Notes under the pieces: model-generated | What the model saw: only the letters and a program-made list of their open reading frames with translations | Database searches by the model: none | Told to the model about the DNA's origin: nothing | Made by a program: the position numbers and the translations under genes | Shown here: positions 7,226 to 16,354 of the stretch, piece after piece | Layout: each line of letters starts with the position of its first letter | How positions within the stretch are numbered: the first letter of the stretch is position 1 | Origin: Planctomycetota bacterium | Lineage (GTDB): Bacteria > Planctomycetota > Phycisphaerae > Phycisphaerales > SM1A02 | DNA: 64,000 nucleotides | Assembly (NCBI GenBank): GCA_009926625.1 | Contig: RFON01000008.1 | Coordinates: forward strand, 1-64,000 | Direction of reading: 5' to 3'

Positions 7226-8836
7226 ATGAGTGCCCGTGAAGCAACGCCCGCTCCGGCCGCGCCGACGAGCATGATCGATACGGTGCAGTCACTCATCGTG
7301 TCCTTCGTGTTCGCGATGATCTTCCGTGGATTCATCGTCGAGGGATATGTCATCCCAACGGGGTCGATGGCTCCCACACTCATGGGATCGCATGTGCGTT
7401 TGCGCAGCCCTGCGACGGGATACGAGTTTGCCGCGGACAACCAGGAAGTGGTGATGACGGCCATGGCCGGCATGCGCGGCGAACGCCCGATCCTCGATCC
7501 GATGATCAGCCATCAGCAGCCCATCGCAACGGCACCCAACGATGTCTTGGCGCGCGAGGGGCGGCTCGGTGATCGTGTGATGGTGGTGAAGTACCTCACG
7601 CCATTCACCGCGCCTCAGCGCTGGGATGTCGCGGTCTTCAAGAACCCGACCGATCCCGTCGGCGATTCGGTGTACTACATCAAGCGGGTCGTCGGACTGC
7701 CCGATGAGTCATTCGCGGTCGTCGATGGCGATATCTACACGGGCCCGACCAACGCCGATCCCGAACAGCTGCGCATCGAACGCAAGCCCGAGCATGTCCA
7801 GCGCGCAGTGTGGCAGCCCGTGCACGACAGCGACTTCGAGCCCGTCGATGTGCCGCGGCTCGAGTCGGCGATGAAGCGTCCGTGGCAGGGAGTGCCGTGG
7901 ACAGCAAGCGCGGGCTGGGACATTCGGGCGAAGCGCGCATGGCAGTGGGATTCCACCGCGCCTGCGAGCCTGACATGGTCGAACCAGGTCATCGCGATTG
8001 ATGATTGGAACGCATACAACTGCTACCGCCGCGAGATGCCGTTGTTTCCCATGGGCGATGTGTGCATCGCCGCCGCCCTCGAAGCTGCCGACGGCGCTTC
8101 ATTTCAGTCGCGCCTGGTCATCCGTACCCGCGGACTCGAGATCGCGTTTGCGCTCGCGCGCGGTGAAGTCGTGCTGACGGTCACGGAGACCGAGTCGCGG
8201 CGCGAGTTGGCGCGCACGGTTGCCCGCTGTCCACTCGCGTCGAACCGCACGCACTGGGCGGAGATGTGGCATGTGGACGAGCAACTGACCTTCTGGCTCG
8301 ATGGTGCCGCAGTCGCCGTTCTTCCATACACCATTGGCGGTCCACGCGCGCGAACCGAGGCTTCGCACTTCGGGCGGACAGCCGAGCAGGTGATCGCGAA
8401 TCCCGTTGCGCAGCGCCCGCCGCCAACACAGCTGGAGTGGATGTTCGAGGGCTCGCCGTTTCGGCTGCGCCGCGTCCAGGTGAAACGCGATCTCTACTAC
8501 CGCCCCGACTTCCTCAGCGCCGCCAATCAATTCCCGACGAATGGCGAACCGCTCGCGGGACTCTCATTCGGCGCAAACCCACTGAAGCCCGCGCAGACTG
8601 GCAGCGACACCTATGTCATGTTCGGCGACAACAGTGCCGCGAGCAAGGATTCGCGCGTGTGGGGCTTGCCGCATCCGCTCGTGACCGAGGAACTTGGTGT
8701 CTCCAGCCCCTTCGTCGTGCCGCGCGAGATGGTGATCGGCAAGGCGTGGTCCGTCTACTTCCCCGCGCCAATCTCGCTGTCACCCGGCGGGCGATCGATC
8801 ATCCCCGACTTCGGTCGAGTTCGTTTCATCCGCTGA
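7226..8836 (+). CDS. lepB: signal peptidase I with a large inserted domain
   Basis: Membrane serine protease that removes signal peptides from exported proteins. One N-terminal membrane segment (about residues 18-38) precedes PTGSMAPT with catalytic Ser47. The general base lysine is K153 in YYIKRVVGLP, and the last conserved box is GDNSAASKDSRVWG. At 536 residues it is far longer than the usual 250-330. The extra sequence lies between the Lys box and the last box (about residues 170-440). Its part around WAEMWHVDEQLTFWLDGAAV looks like a LamG/concanavalin-type beta sandwich, which is a weak fold guess. It precedes the EamA gene by 15 nt. Confidence 0.93.
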   Translation: MSAREATPAPAAPTSMIDTVQSLIVSFVFAMIFRGFIVEGYVIPTGSMAPTLMGSHVRLRSPATGYEFAADNQEVVMTAMAGMRGERPILDPMISHQQPIATAPNDVLAREGRLGDRVMVVKYLTPFTAPQRWDVAVFKNPTDPVGDSVYYIKRVVGLPDESFAVVDGDIYTGPTNADPEQLRIERKPEHVQRAVWQPVHDSDFEPVDVPRLESAMKRPWQGVPWTASAGWDIRAKRAWQWDSTAPASLTWSNQVIAIDDWNAYNCYRREMPLFPMGDVCIAAALEAADGASFQSRLVIRTRGLEIAFALARGEVVLTVTETESRRELARTVARCPLASNRTHWAEMWHVDEQLTFWLDGAAVAVLPYTIGGPRARTEASHFGRTAEQVIANPVAQRPPPTQLEWMFEGSPFRLRRVQVKRDLYYRPDFLSAANQFPTNGEPLAGLSFGANPLKPAQTGSDTYVMFGDNSAASKDSRVWGLPHPLVTEELGVSSPFVVPREMVIGKAWSVYFPAPISLSPGGRSIIPDFGRVRFIR

Positions 8837-8851
8837 CCAACGCGTGCCCCG

Positions 8852-9769
8852 ATGGCGTTGAAGTTGCCAGTGTGGACGGCGAACGGGGCACTCCTCCTGT
8901 GTGCGATCTTCTGGGGAACGGGATTCGTTGCGCAGCGTCTCGCTGCGCAGCAGATGGGTGATACGCCGTTCACCTTCAATGCCGCTCGCTTCCTGATCGG
9001 CGCGCTGTTGCTGCTGCCGTTCGTCGTCACGCGCCCTGCGCTGCGCCGATGGTCCACATGGCGCGGCGGTGCGATTGCCGGCCTGGTCATGGTCATCGCT
9101 GCATCGTTGCAACAGAAGGCGATGGCCACCGTCGCGCCCGGCACCGCGGGCTTCATCACGGGGACCTATGTGGTGTGGACACCGCTGCTCGGGCTGTTGT
9201 GGGGTCTGCGCGTGTCGGCGCGATTCTGGATCGGTGCCCTGCTGTGCGTGACGGGACTCTGGGTGATGAGCATTCGCGGACAGCCGGAGATTGCGACGGG
9301 CGATCTCTACCTGATCGGTTGTGCGTGCATGTGGGCGGTCCATGTCCATGTCATCGGTTGGTGTGCGTCGCGCGAGGATGGGCTTGGCATCTCGCTCGTG
9401 CAGCTCCTCGTGACAGGCGCCCTGTCCGCGATGATTGCCGGCGCGAGCGAACCCGTCTCGGGGGAAATGCTCAGCGCGGGCACGGGACCGATCCTCTTCT
9501 CCGCGGTCTTCTCGATCGCGCTGGCGTTCACGCTGCAAGTGGTTGCGCAGTCCTCCGCGCCCGCGGCGCACGCGGCCGTGCTGCTGTCACTCGAGTCGGT
9601 GTTCGCTGAACTCTCCGGCGCGCTGTGGCTTCACGAGTCGTTCGATGGGCGGAAGTGGATCGGCGCATCGCTGATGCTCATCGGCGCGCTGGTCGCCACG
9701 GTCACTGCACCCCGCGGTACGGACCCTCCTCGCCAATCGTCTGGCCCGTCGCCACCGGGATCGGGTTGA
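8852..9769 (+). CDS. EamA/DMT-superfamily transporter
   Basis: 305 residues, about ten hydrophobic segments in two repeated halves. The N-terminal AIFWGTGFVAQ and the mid-protein Gly-rich GTAGFITGTYVVWTPLLG are typical EamA features, as is SLESVFAELSGALWL in the second half. The substrate cannot be told from sequence; the family exports amino acids, nucleotides or other metabolites. It starts 15 nt after lepB with no promoter-like element, so it is probably co-transcribed. Its last 68 nt overlap the convergent gene ending at 9702. Confidence 0.88.
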   Translation: MALKLPVWTANGALLLCAIFWGTGFVAQRLAAQQMGDTPFTFNAARFLIGALLLLPFVVTRPALRRWSTWRGGAIAGLVMVIAASLQQKAMATVAPGTAGFITGTYVVWTPLLGLLWGLRVSARFWIGALLCVTGLWVMSIRGQPEIATGDLYLIGCACMWAVHVHVIGWCASREDGLGISLVQLLVTGALSAMIAGASEPVSGEMLSAGTGPILFSAVFSIALAFTLQVVAQSSAPAAHAAVLLSLESVFAELSGALWLHESFDGRKWIGASLMLIGALVATVTAPRGTDPPRQSSGPSPPGSG

Positions 9770-10550
9770 ACGCGAATCGACCTCCAATCAACTCGGGCTC
9801 GAGCAACTTGTACGCGCCGAACCCGCTCGGCCACACCGCGATCTCCACGCGCACCTTTGTCGGATCCTTCCCCGCCAGGAAGCGAAGCATCGCTTCCTTC
9901 GCCTGCGCCGCATTGTTCACCAGTTCGCCTTGTCCCTTGGGTTCGCTGATGCGCTGCAGTCGATCCGTGAAGTTGGCGCTGCACAATCGCCCATCGGCAC
10001 ACAGCAGTTGAACGGTCTGCGGCCGCACATCGGGTCGGAGCTTGGCGAGCCGGATGAACTGCCGTGGCTCCGTCCGCCGCGCGCGCGCGAATTCCAGTTC
10101 CTTGATCTCCTGCTGCGTCGATGTCATCGTGCGTCGCACTTCCGCCAGCGCTGCCATGCTCGCGGACAGTTCCTTCCGCTGCGCGGCAAGCGCATCCCCC
10201 GCACCGCGAAGTTGCTCGGCCGTCCTCGCCAACTGCGCTTGTCCGACCCGCCACTGCTCGAGCAACCGCGGATCCCCGCGCGGCGGGAGCGCTGCGATCG
10301 CCTGGAGCACTTCCTGCAACTGCGCCTCCGACGCGCGCGCCTGCGCATCCGCCGATTCGATCGCCTCCTCCATCGACTTCGCGTCCATGACTGCATCCGA
10401 TGTCCCCGCCGATTGGGTGAAGATGACGATCATCAGCATGATGAACATCACGACACCGAGGGCGTTGCAGAGCGCATCGAGGAAGAGATCGAACGAATCC
10501 GATGATGCAGTCGTGCCGCGGCGGGAACTTCGGCGGCGGCGGCGTCTCAC
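9702..10550 (-). CDS. ExbD/TolR-like membrane protein (second of pair)
   Basis: 282 residues, last gene of the GTPase operon. The start is GTG 10550, which overlaps the TGA of the preceding gene as GTGA; the in-frame ATG at 10703 would lie far inside that gene. The N-terminus is a run of six arginines, then one membrane segment (about residues 24-46) with Asp25 in the sequence FLDALCNALGVV, the position of the proton-carrying Asp of ExbD/TolR. Coiled coil follows (about 55-140), then a C-terminal globular part with two Cys (CADGRLC). It should act with the ExbB-like channel two genes upstream. The 3' end overlaps the EamA gene. Confidence 0.75.
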   Translation of the reverse strand: MRRRRRRSSRRGTTASSDSFDLFLDALCNALGVVMFIMLMIVIFTQSAGTSDAVMDAKSMEEAIESADAQARASEAQLQEVLQAIAALPPRGDPRLLEQWRVGQAQLARTAEQLRGAGDALAAQRKELSASMAALAEVRRTMTSTQQEIKELEFARARRTEPRQFIRLAKLRPDVRPQTVQLLCADGRLCSANFTDRLQRISEPKGQGELVNNAAQAKEAMLRFLAGKDPTKVRVEIAVWPSGFGAYKLLEPELIGGRFAFNPIPVATGQTIGEEGPYRGVQ

Positions 10551-11392
10551 TTGCGACCCCAGAAATCGGTTGGCTCGAAGAACCCACCCTCCGACGCATC
10601 CCAAAGCTGGCACCCAGCTTCCCATGATGCGGAATGCAGGTTGGAGTACATGCTCAGTCCGTCCGGCACCGCATCGCTGCGGATGATGAACAGTCCGTAC
10701 CAACCATCGCTCCGCCCATCCTTCGCCGGCGGATGGTCGTCGAGCAACTGGTTCATGAGTGAAGCCCAGATGGCCGGCGCGTTGATCGACAGCGCATTCG
10801 GAACAACCATCTTGAGTGAGGGCGTTCCCCTTTCATCAAGCGTGCCCACGGCGATGCCGTCGGGCTGCACCTCGATGACCAGAGGTTGGAGCGGTTCCTG
10901 CGGGCCTGCCTGCCGCTTCACGCGCGACTGCATGTCGAGTTCGACGACTTCCTTCCGAAGTCCCTTGGCTCGCTCCGCTGCGAGTTGCAGTTCTTGTGTG
11001 ACCAGTTGCACCTCACTGCGCGCCTTCTGCAGCTTCGCGGCACCAGTCTCGAGTTGATGCTTGGCTGCGTTCAGCTTCGTCTCCTCCGACTGCTGCAGCT
11101 GCCGCAGATTCTCGAGTTGACGCCCCGTCACTCGTTCATCCGCGCTCGACTGCTGCAGCAGTTCCCGTGCCTTGGCGAGGTCCTCGGAGGCGCCCCCTGC
11201 ACGCTGCTGGGCAGCGCGCAGGCGTTCCACGAGATCGCTCGGCGGCGACGGCGTCGGACTGATCATGGGAGCGTTGCTCAGCGGATCGAGCGCGAGGATC
11301 AGGGTGATCAGGATCATGATCCCAGTGACGCAGGCCATGATGTCCTGGAACGAGAAGAACGACATGGGCGATGAGTCTTGCTTGCGTCCCAT
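10547..11392 (-). CDS. ExbD/TolR-like membrane protein (first of pair)
   Basis: 281 residues. One N-terminal membrane segment (about 15-36) with Asp17 in FSFQDIMACVTGIM, matching the ExbD/TolR/MotB-type transmembrane Asp. A long coiled coil covers roughly 50-165, followed by a mixed domain (190-281) unlike OmpA or TonB. GGAG lies 6 nt before ATG 11392. It starts 16 nt after the ExbB-like gene and overlaps the next gene by GTGA. Together the two proteins look like different stator or rod subunits around one channel. Homology is inferred from the membrane motif only. Confidence 0.78.
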   Translation of the reverse strand: MGRKQDSSPMSFFSFQDIMACVTGIMILITLILALDPLSNAPMISPTPSPPSDLVERLRAAQQRAGGASEDLAKARELLQQSSADERVTGRQLENLRQLQQSEETKLNAAKHQLETGAAKLQKARSEVQLVTQELQLAAERAKGLRKEVVELDMQSRVKRQAGPQEPLQPLVIEVQPDGIAVGTLDERGTPSLKMVVPNALSINAPAIWASLMNQLLDDHPPAKDGRSDGWYGLFIIRSDAVPDGLSMYSNLHSASWEAGCQLWDASEGGFFEPTDFWGRK

Positions 11393-11408
11393 GGCGTGCT
11401 CCGCGCGT

Positions 11409-12275
11409 CTACCAGTCCGTCAGTTTCAGCCGGCTCGTGATGTGATCCGTGCAGTACTTCGAACAGTCGTCGAGCAGATCCTCTTCAAGCTTGTAGACAT
11501 AGGTGCTGAAGAGTTGGATCCCAACCGCCGCGACCAGTGCGACAAGCGTGGTGTTGAACGCCGTGGCAAGGCCGCCGACGACGGGAGACAACTTCTCGCG
11601 GATGTTGCCCGCAGCCTCGGTGCCCCCGCCTGATGCAATGACATCCGTGAAACTTCCAATCGCAGTGCCCAAGCCGATCACCGTCCCGATGAACCCGAGG
11701 ACTGGGATGGTCCAAATGAGCGCGCGAAGGGCGGTGTAGGACGAATCGATCGTGCTGGCATCGTTGTCGGCCTGTGAATCCAGCACTGCGCCGACATCGC
11801 GCACCTCCCCGATGTTCCCGAGATTTGAGAGCGCCATCCAGACGCGATTGAAGAGGAGGAACTCACGCGGGCGCGCCACGCGCTGGGTGATCCGTTCGAG
11901 GATCCCTTCGGAAGTCCCTGGCGACAACACGAAGTCGCCCCGCGTCGGGAAGATGCCCGACAACTCGAGTGCCCGCCGCTGCACGCGCACCTTCTGCAGC
12001 TTCGTCAGCAGGATGCAGAGGCACCACCATGTGAAGAGGATGCAGAACCAGTTGGTCTGCCAGCCGCTCTCGATGATGACGCCAAAGTATGTCCCGCGGA
12101 ACGGAATGAGCGCCAGCCACGACAGCACCGTCAGCACCAGCGCGACGGCGAACCAGAATGTCCCGTGCGCACGCGTGTATCGGCCTGACGAAAATCCAAG
12201 TGCGCATTCGAGATCGCCATCTGCCGAGTCCAGCAAGGGAGTCGCCTTGGACGCATTGCTCTGGGTCGTTGTCAT
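11409..12275 (-). CDS. MotA/TolQ/ExbB-type proton channel protein
   Basis: 288 residues with four hydrophobic segments at about 40-59, 76-92, 185-209 and 233-260. The third reads VLGFIGTVIGLGTAIGSF and the fourth GLATAFNTTLVALVAA, which is the MotA/TolQ/ExbB proton-channel signature with its conserved Thr residues. The start ATG 12275 overlaps the upstream TGA as ATGA and has AAAGGAG 4 nt before it. An in-frame start at 12575 would read through the 3' end of the preceding gene. It probably forms an ion-driven motor or energy-transducing complex with the two ExbD-like proteins encoded next. Confidence 0.88.
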   Translation of the reverse strand: MTTTQSNASKATPLLDSADGDLECALGFSSGRYTRAHGTFWFAVALVLTVLSWLALIPFRGTYFGVIIESGWQTNWFCILFTWWCLCILLTKLQKVRVQRRALELSGIFPTRGDFVLSPGTSEGILERITQRVARPREFLLFNRVWMALSNLGNIGEVRDVGAVLDSQADNDASTIDSSYTALRALIWTIPVLGFIGTVIGLGTAIGSFTDVIASGGGTEAAGNIREKLSPVVGGLATAFNTTLVALVAAVGIQLFSTYVYKLEEDLLDDCSKYCTDHITSRLKLTDW

Positions 12276-15200
12276 TTTGCTCCTTTGGATGGACGGGGGA
12301 TTCGATCGGCACCGGCAAACACCAGCGATCCGGAAGGTTGCGTTCGCGGCAGTCCATCGAGCACGGGAGCGCCGTTCGCCCCGACCTTCCCGATCTGCAG
12401 CAGCGAGGCGGAAGCGTTCACCGTGAACAGTCCTTCGCCCGGCTGCAATCGAGCGCCAACGGCAAGACGCAGTGGACGGTTGGGATCGACGGTGTCGACG
12501 ATCCCAACCGGACGCAACTTGCCCTTGAGCCAGTCTCGCACCGCGTCCATCGCCAACTTCCGATCGGCGATCCACGATTCCACCGGCACATCGAGGCGCA
12601 ATGCATCGACCGCCTTGCCATGTTCCCTGCGGCTCTCAGGAACGCACGGACTCATCCAGTCCACCGCTGACAGATTGAGTTGCCCGAGAAGTTCGAGGCT
12701 GCGATCGATCTGCTGCTTCAAGGTCGGGAGCGCCACCAGCACATGCGGAAGCAGTCCCTCGATCAAGGTGGCGCGAGCGATCGGATCGACCTTGGCGTCA
12801 TCACGGATCGCCTGCACGATTTGCAGTGCGGCCATGCCATCGGTTCGCGCTGCGCGGCCGCCGATGATCTTCTCGATGCGCTCGCGAAGCGCGAACTGCG
12901 GACTCGCGCCATCGCTGGAAATCTCCTTCAGCGAAATCACCTGCGACTGTTTGTCCCCCGCCTTCCAGTTCTTCCACACCATGTAGATCGATGATTCCGT
13001 CCCTCGCGTGATCGGACGATCCTTCATGTCATAAAAGTATCGCGCGCCCGACTTCAGTGTCACTTGATTGGTCTCAAGCGGTGTCCAGGTGCGCAGCGTG
13101 TTCAGCAACCACTGCGTCCAAGCGCTGCTGTCGGCGAGCAGATCCTCGTATCGGCGGACCGCTTCCCCCACGGGGCTTGACGGGTTTGCGGCACGGTAGC
13201 GCTGCAGGATGCCGCGGATGCGCGTGCGCTCCGCCTCGGCAGCGGGAAATGGATCGGACGAGATCTGCGCGGCGGTCTCATTCCAACGAACAAGGGCGCT
13301 GGTCGGACCGCACTGCCCTGCGACTTCGGCGAACTGCGCCGCATACGGCGACTGTGGGAAGCGCGCCGCGAACTCCCCGAGGAGACGACACAAGCGATCG
13401 GGATCGTTGACCGCACCCTCGAGTGCCGCGATCTGCGCCGCCTCGTCGCGGCGCTCCTGATCCGCACGAACCATTGAATCGGCATCGGTGCGCATCGTGC
13501 CGACTCGCTTGCGCTGCGCCGTGAATGCACTGCTTGCATCGGCAGACACCCCGCTCACCGATCCAAGCCTGCCAAGCGCACCCTCGACATCCTCGAGTGC
13601 CTTGCGCGCCTGCGGAGTCGCGAGATCTTGCCGCTCGAGTTCATCGATGCGCGACGACAGGGCGCGCAGCTCCGCGATGAACGCCGCCGTCTTGCGTTCC
13701 TGCTCGCGCGACTCTGCGCCCAACTGCACCTGCCGCCAACGCGCAACACGCTCGCGCTGTTCGTCGGTACGCGCGAGTGATGCTGCTGTCTCCACCGCGG
13801 TCCGCGACACGCTCGCGTTCTCTGGGTCACCCGCAGACGCCAAGGCCTCCTCGAACTGCGCATCGCGCACGGACTCCTCATCGGATAACTGCTTGTGAAG
13901 TGCCAGCGCGGCAACGGCGCGCTCGTGTGCCATGAAACCGCGGCGCAGCGCATCGGCATCTGCGCTGAGGCGCTCGACCTCCTGTGCATCACGGCGCTCG
14001 ATTGCTCCCTCCAGTTGCGCCAAGTGCTCGTTCCGCTGCTTCTGCTCCACGAGCGCAAGCGCGCCCCACACGCCCGCGGCAAGCACGGCAGTCGCTGTTG
14101 CGCCGATGAGCGCGACCTTGAGCCGCCGCCAGTTTCGCTGCTGCAGCGAGTGGGCACGCAGTCGACTCTGCACGACATCGCGGAGCGTGGGCGGCACATC
14201 ACACCCAACGGCTTCCGCTGCGATGAGCGCATCGTTCAGTTGTGACGGAGAACAAGATGAATCCACCGCGAGCCGTTCCAGCGACTCGCGCGCCGCCCGC
14301 CGCTCCCGCTGCAACTGCTCTTCATCCTGACGGCGCCGCAGCCAATCCAGGATCGGTGCGACCGTGGCAGCGGGTCCCTCAGGGACCTGCATGCCCACTC
14401 GCTGAAGGCGTTCACACAGGCGCGACCACTGCCGCGACTGTGACTCGACCTGCTCGACCGCCTCCGCCATGTAGTGCGCGTACATCGCATCGGCTGTCGC
14501 CTTCGCATGCTGCGATGCGAAGTGACCCCACGCCTGATTCAGGCGCGCCTCCGATTCCACGACAACGCGGCGTGCAGCGTGCGGGTCGCGCCACTCCGTG
14601 CCTTGCAGATGATCAAGGATTTCATCTGCATCTGCCAACTTCCCAGCCGAAAGGGCGGCATCGAGGTCTCGCCTCAACTCGTCGATCCGCGCTGCCTCAA
14701 GTCGCTGCAATTCCTCTCCCCAGATTGCGTTTCCCTTGTCGCGCCGAGTGATGAGCCGCAGCGTTTCCATTCGGGACTCCAGCGAGGCCAAGCCGAGACA
14801 CTGCCTGCGGTAGTGGCGATGCAGCAGTTCGAAGCGCGGCTTTGATGCGCGGCGAAGCGCGCCGCGCACCTCATCCACCAGCGAGGTTGCAATCTCTGGA
14901 GCCACCTCAAGCCCGTTGCCGCGGCAGAAGGTGCGCCACTGTTCGGCGAAGAGGCTTGGCGGCCTCGCCGCCGCCGCAAGGACCGAGTTGATCTTGCTTG
15001 CAGGAGTCTGGTCTTCGAGATCTGCGCCACCGCCAAACTGAGCCCCCAACTGTGTGGTGTCGAAGTCATCGGGGGTCATCGCCGCCGAGAGTTGATCCTC
15101 CTCAGCCTGCAGATCGACTTCGGGTGAGTCAGTCGATCCGCCGCCAACGGGAAGTGCCGAGACATCCGTCTCGAACTGCAGCACATCCACCGCTTGGAGG

Positions 15201-15403
15201 AGTGGCGGCTGTGCATCAACCACGCTTCGGAGTTCCATCCAAAGCCCCCGCCGCGCCAACTCCAGTGCGTGACTCAACCGCATGCTCACCGCTCGCACTT
15301 CCTCGGCGTACTGGATCGCCACCTGTTCGTGCGCTGCCCCATCGCGACTCGTGCCCGCCAGCACCTCGCGCACTTGACCAGTGACCTGCTGCAATCGTCT
15401 CAT
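12272..15403 (-). CDS. large single-pass coiled-coil protein, function unknown
   Basis: 1043 residues, the longest gene of the GTPase operon. There is no signal peptide. About 430 helical, Arg/Glu/Gln-rich residues come first, including a low-complexity acidic linker near 90-130. A membrane segment at about 432-456 (VALIGATATAVLAAGVWGALAL) follows, then about 590 residues on the other side of the membrane. The beginning of that part is coiled coil and the end is globular (YFYDMKDRPITRGTESS near the start of the last third). Position suggests it links cytoplasmic partners (GTPase, GAP1-like) to the channel complex. It starts 3 nt after the previous stop and ends in an ATGA overlap. I do not recognise a named family. 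Confidence 0.78.
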   Translation of the reverse strand: MRRLQQVTGQVREVLAGTSRDGAAHEQVAIQYAEEVRAVSMRLSHALELARRGLWMELRSVVDAQPPLLQAVDVLQFETDVSALPVGGGSTDSPEVDLQAEEDQLSAAMTPDDFDTTQLGAQFGGGADLEDQTPASKINSVLAAAARPPSLFAEQWRTFCRGNGLEVAPEIATSLVDEVRGALRRASKPRFELLHRHYRRQCLGLASLESRMETLRLITRRDKGNAIWGEELQRLEAARIDELRRDLDAALSAGKLADADEILDHLQGTEWRDPHAARRVVVESEARLNQAWGHFASQHAKATADAMYAHYMAEAVEQVESQSRQWSRLCERLQRVGMQVPEGPAATVAPILDWLRRRQDEEQLQRERRAARESLERLAVDSSCSPSQLNDALIAAEAVGCDVPPTLRDVVQSRLRAHSLQQRNWRRLKVALIGATATAVLAAGVWGALALVEQKQRNEHLAQLEGAIERRDAQEVERLSADADALRRGFMAHERAVAALALHKQLSDEESVRDAQFEEALASAGDPENASVSRTAVETAASLARTDEQRERVARWRQVQLGAESREQERKTAAFIAELRALSSRIDELERQDLATPQARKALEDVEGALGRLGSVSGVSADASSAFTAQRKRVGTMRTDADSMVRADQERRDEAAQIAALEGAVNDPDRLCRLLGEFAARFPQSPYAAQFAEVAGQCGPTSALVRWNETAAQISSDPFPAAEAERTRIRGILQRYRAANPSSPVGEAVRRYEDLLADSSAWTQWLLNTLRTWTPLETNQVTLKSGARYFYDMKDRPITRGTESSIYMVWKNWKAGDKQSQVISLKEISSDGASPQFALRERIEKIIGGRAARTDGMAALQIVQAIRDDAKVDPIARATLIEGLLPHVLVALPTLKQQIDRSLELLGQLNLSAVDWMSPCVPESRREHGKAVDALRLDVPVESWIADRKLAMDAVRDWLKGKLRPVGIVDTVDPNRPLRLAVGARLQPGEGLFTVNASASLLQIGKVGANGAPVLDGLPRTQPSGSLVFAGADRIPRPSKGAK

Positions 15404-15406
15404 CGC

Positions 15407-16354
15407 TCAGACCTTCCCACCGCGAATGACCGCCGATGCGTAGAGCTGACCGCTGATCCGATTCTTGATCAAGAGCAACCAGCTGCCGCTGATCCCGCCG
15501 CCATGGGCAGCCGCGACCTTCGCCTCCAAAGCCTGCACCAGCTGCTCTTGCGGGTTCACTTGGAGGTCGTAGATCTTCCGCTGCGCGGCATTGAGGAATG
15601 GTTCGAGGGACTTCATCTGTCGGAGCCTCTCGCGCTGCTCCTTGAGTTCCTCGAATGGGGCATCGGCCTGCTGCAGTCGGCACACGCCTGACTCGACTGC
15701 AATGGACATCTCCACTCCACCAAGCATTCCTTCGACCTCGCCCGCTGCGCTCGCGGTCTCCACCCAAGTCGACGCTGCCTGCGGCAAGACGACGATCTCC
15801 GTGTCCGCGGGCTCGCAAGGCTTTGTCTGGATCACCACGGCAGCGCCGCCAGCCTTTCCAACACCGAGCGTCACACTTTCGAACGGTACCGGCGGCGTCA
15901 GTCGCACATTCTCGCCGCCCTTCGTTGTGTACTCGAACACGCCGCGCTTGAGCCACTCGCGGAATTCCACCAGCGCCCCTTCCACATCCTTCCTTGGAAC
16001 GGTCAGCGACGCGCAGAACACTTCCAACTCCTTCGCCTCGATGCGGAAGAACGCAATCGGCTTTCCAAGTTGTGCGGAAAACCCGCGCACTTCGATCCAA
16101 TCGCCACCCGAGTGGAACTGCAGTGCCTGCGATGACCCAGAATCAGGCAACGCTCGAATCGAGTGGATCGTCTCGGTGAGCGTGCACACACGCTCACGGC
16201 GCCCTTGAAGCTGTTCGAAGGCATCAACCGTCAGTTCAAGGCATGCCTCTGGAAGGAAGCGATATCCGAGGCGTTGCACTTCCGCCGATTGCGCCGCGCA
16301 CAGCGAGGCAACAACGCACCATCCGACCATCCCAGTCAGCACGAATGACTTCAC
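15407..16354 (-). CDS. secreted protein of the GTPase operon
   Basis: 315 residues, start GTG 16354 overlapping the preceding stop as GTGA. The N-terminus is a signal peptide (MKSFVLTGMVGWCVVASLCAA, cut before QSAE). The mature part is soluble, mixed alpha/beta, with several Cys, a short Glu/Arg coiled coil near 225-245 and a C-terminal KNRISGQLYASAVI strand region. It probably sits in the periplasm next to the large domain of the following 1043-residue protein. No family recognised. Confidence 0.75.
   Translation of the reverse strand: MKSFVLTGMVGWCVVASLCAAQSAEVQRLGYRFLPEACLELTVDAFEQLQGRRERVCTLTETIHSIRALPDSGSSQALQFHSGGDWIEVRGFSAQLGKPIAFFRIEAKELEVFCASLTVPRKDVEGALVEFREWLKRGVFEYTTKGGENVRLTPPVPFESVTLGVGKAGGAAVVIQTKPCEPADTEIVVLPQAASTWVETASAAGEVEGMLGGVEMSIAVESGVCRLQQADAPFEELKEQRERLRQMKSLEPFLNAAQRKIYDLQVNPQEQLVQALEAKVAAAHGGGISGSWLLLIKNRISGQLYASAVIRGGKV

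Noticed and set aside
9702-12275. Classical Zorya (ZorA/ZorB) defence genes
   Set aside because: The channel protein has no long ZorA tail, the Asp-helix proteins have no OmpA-like domain, and no ZorC, ZorD or ZorE is nearby; only the motor principle is shared.
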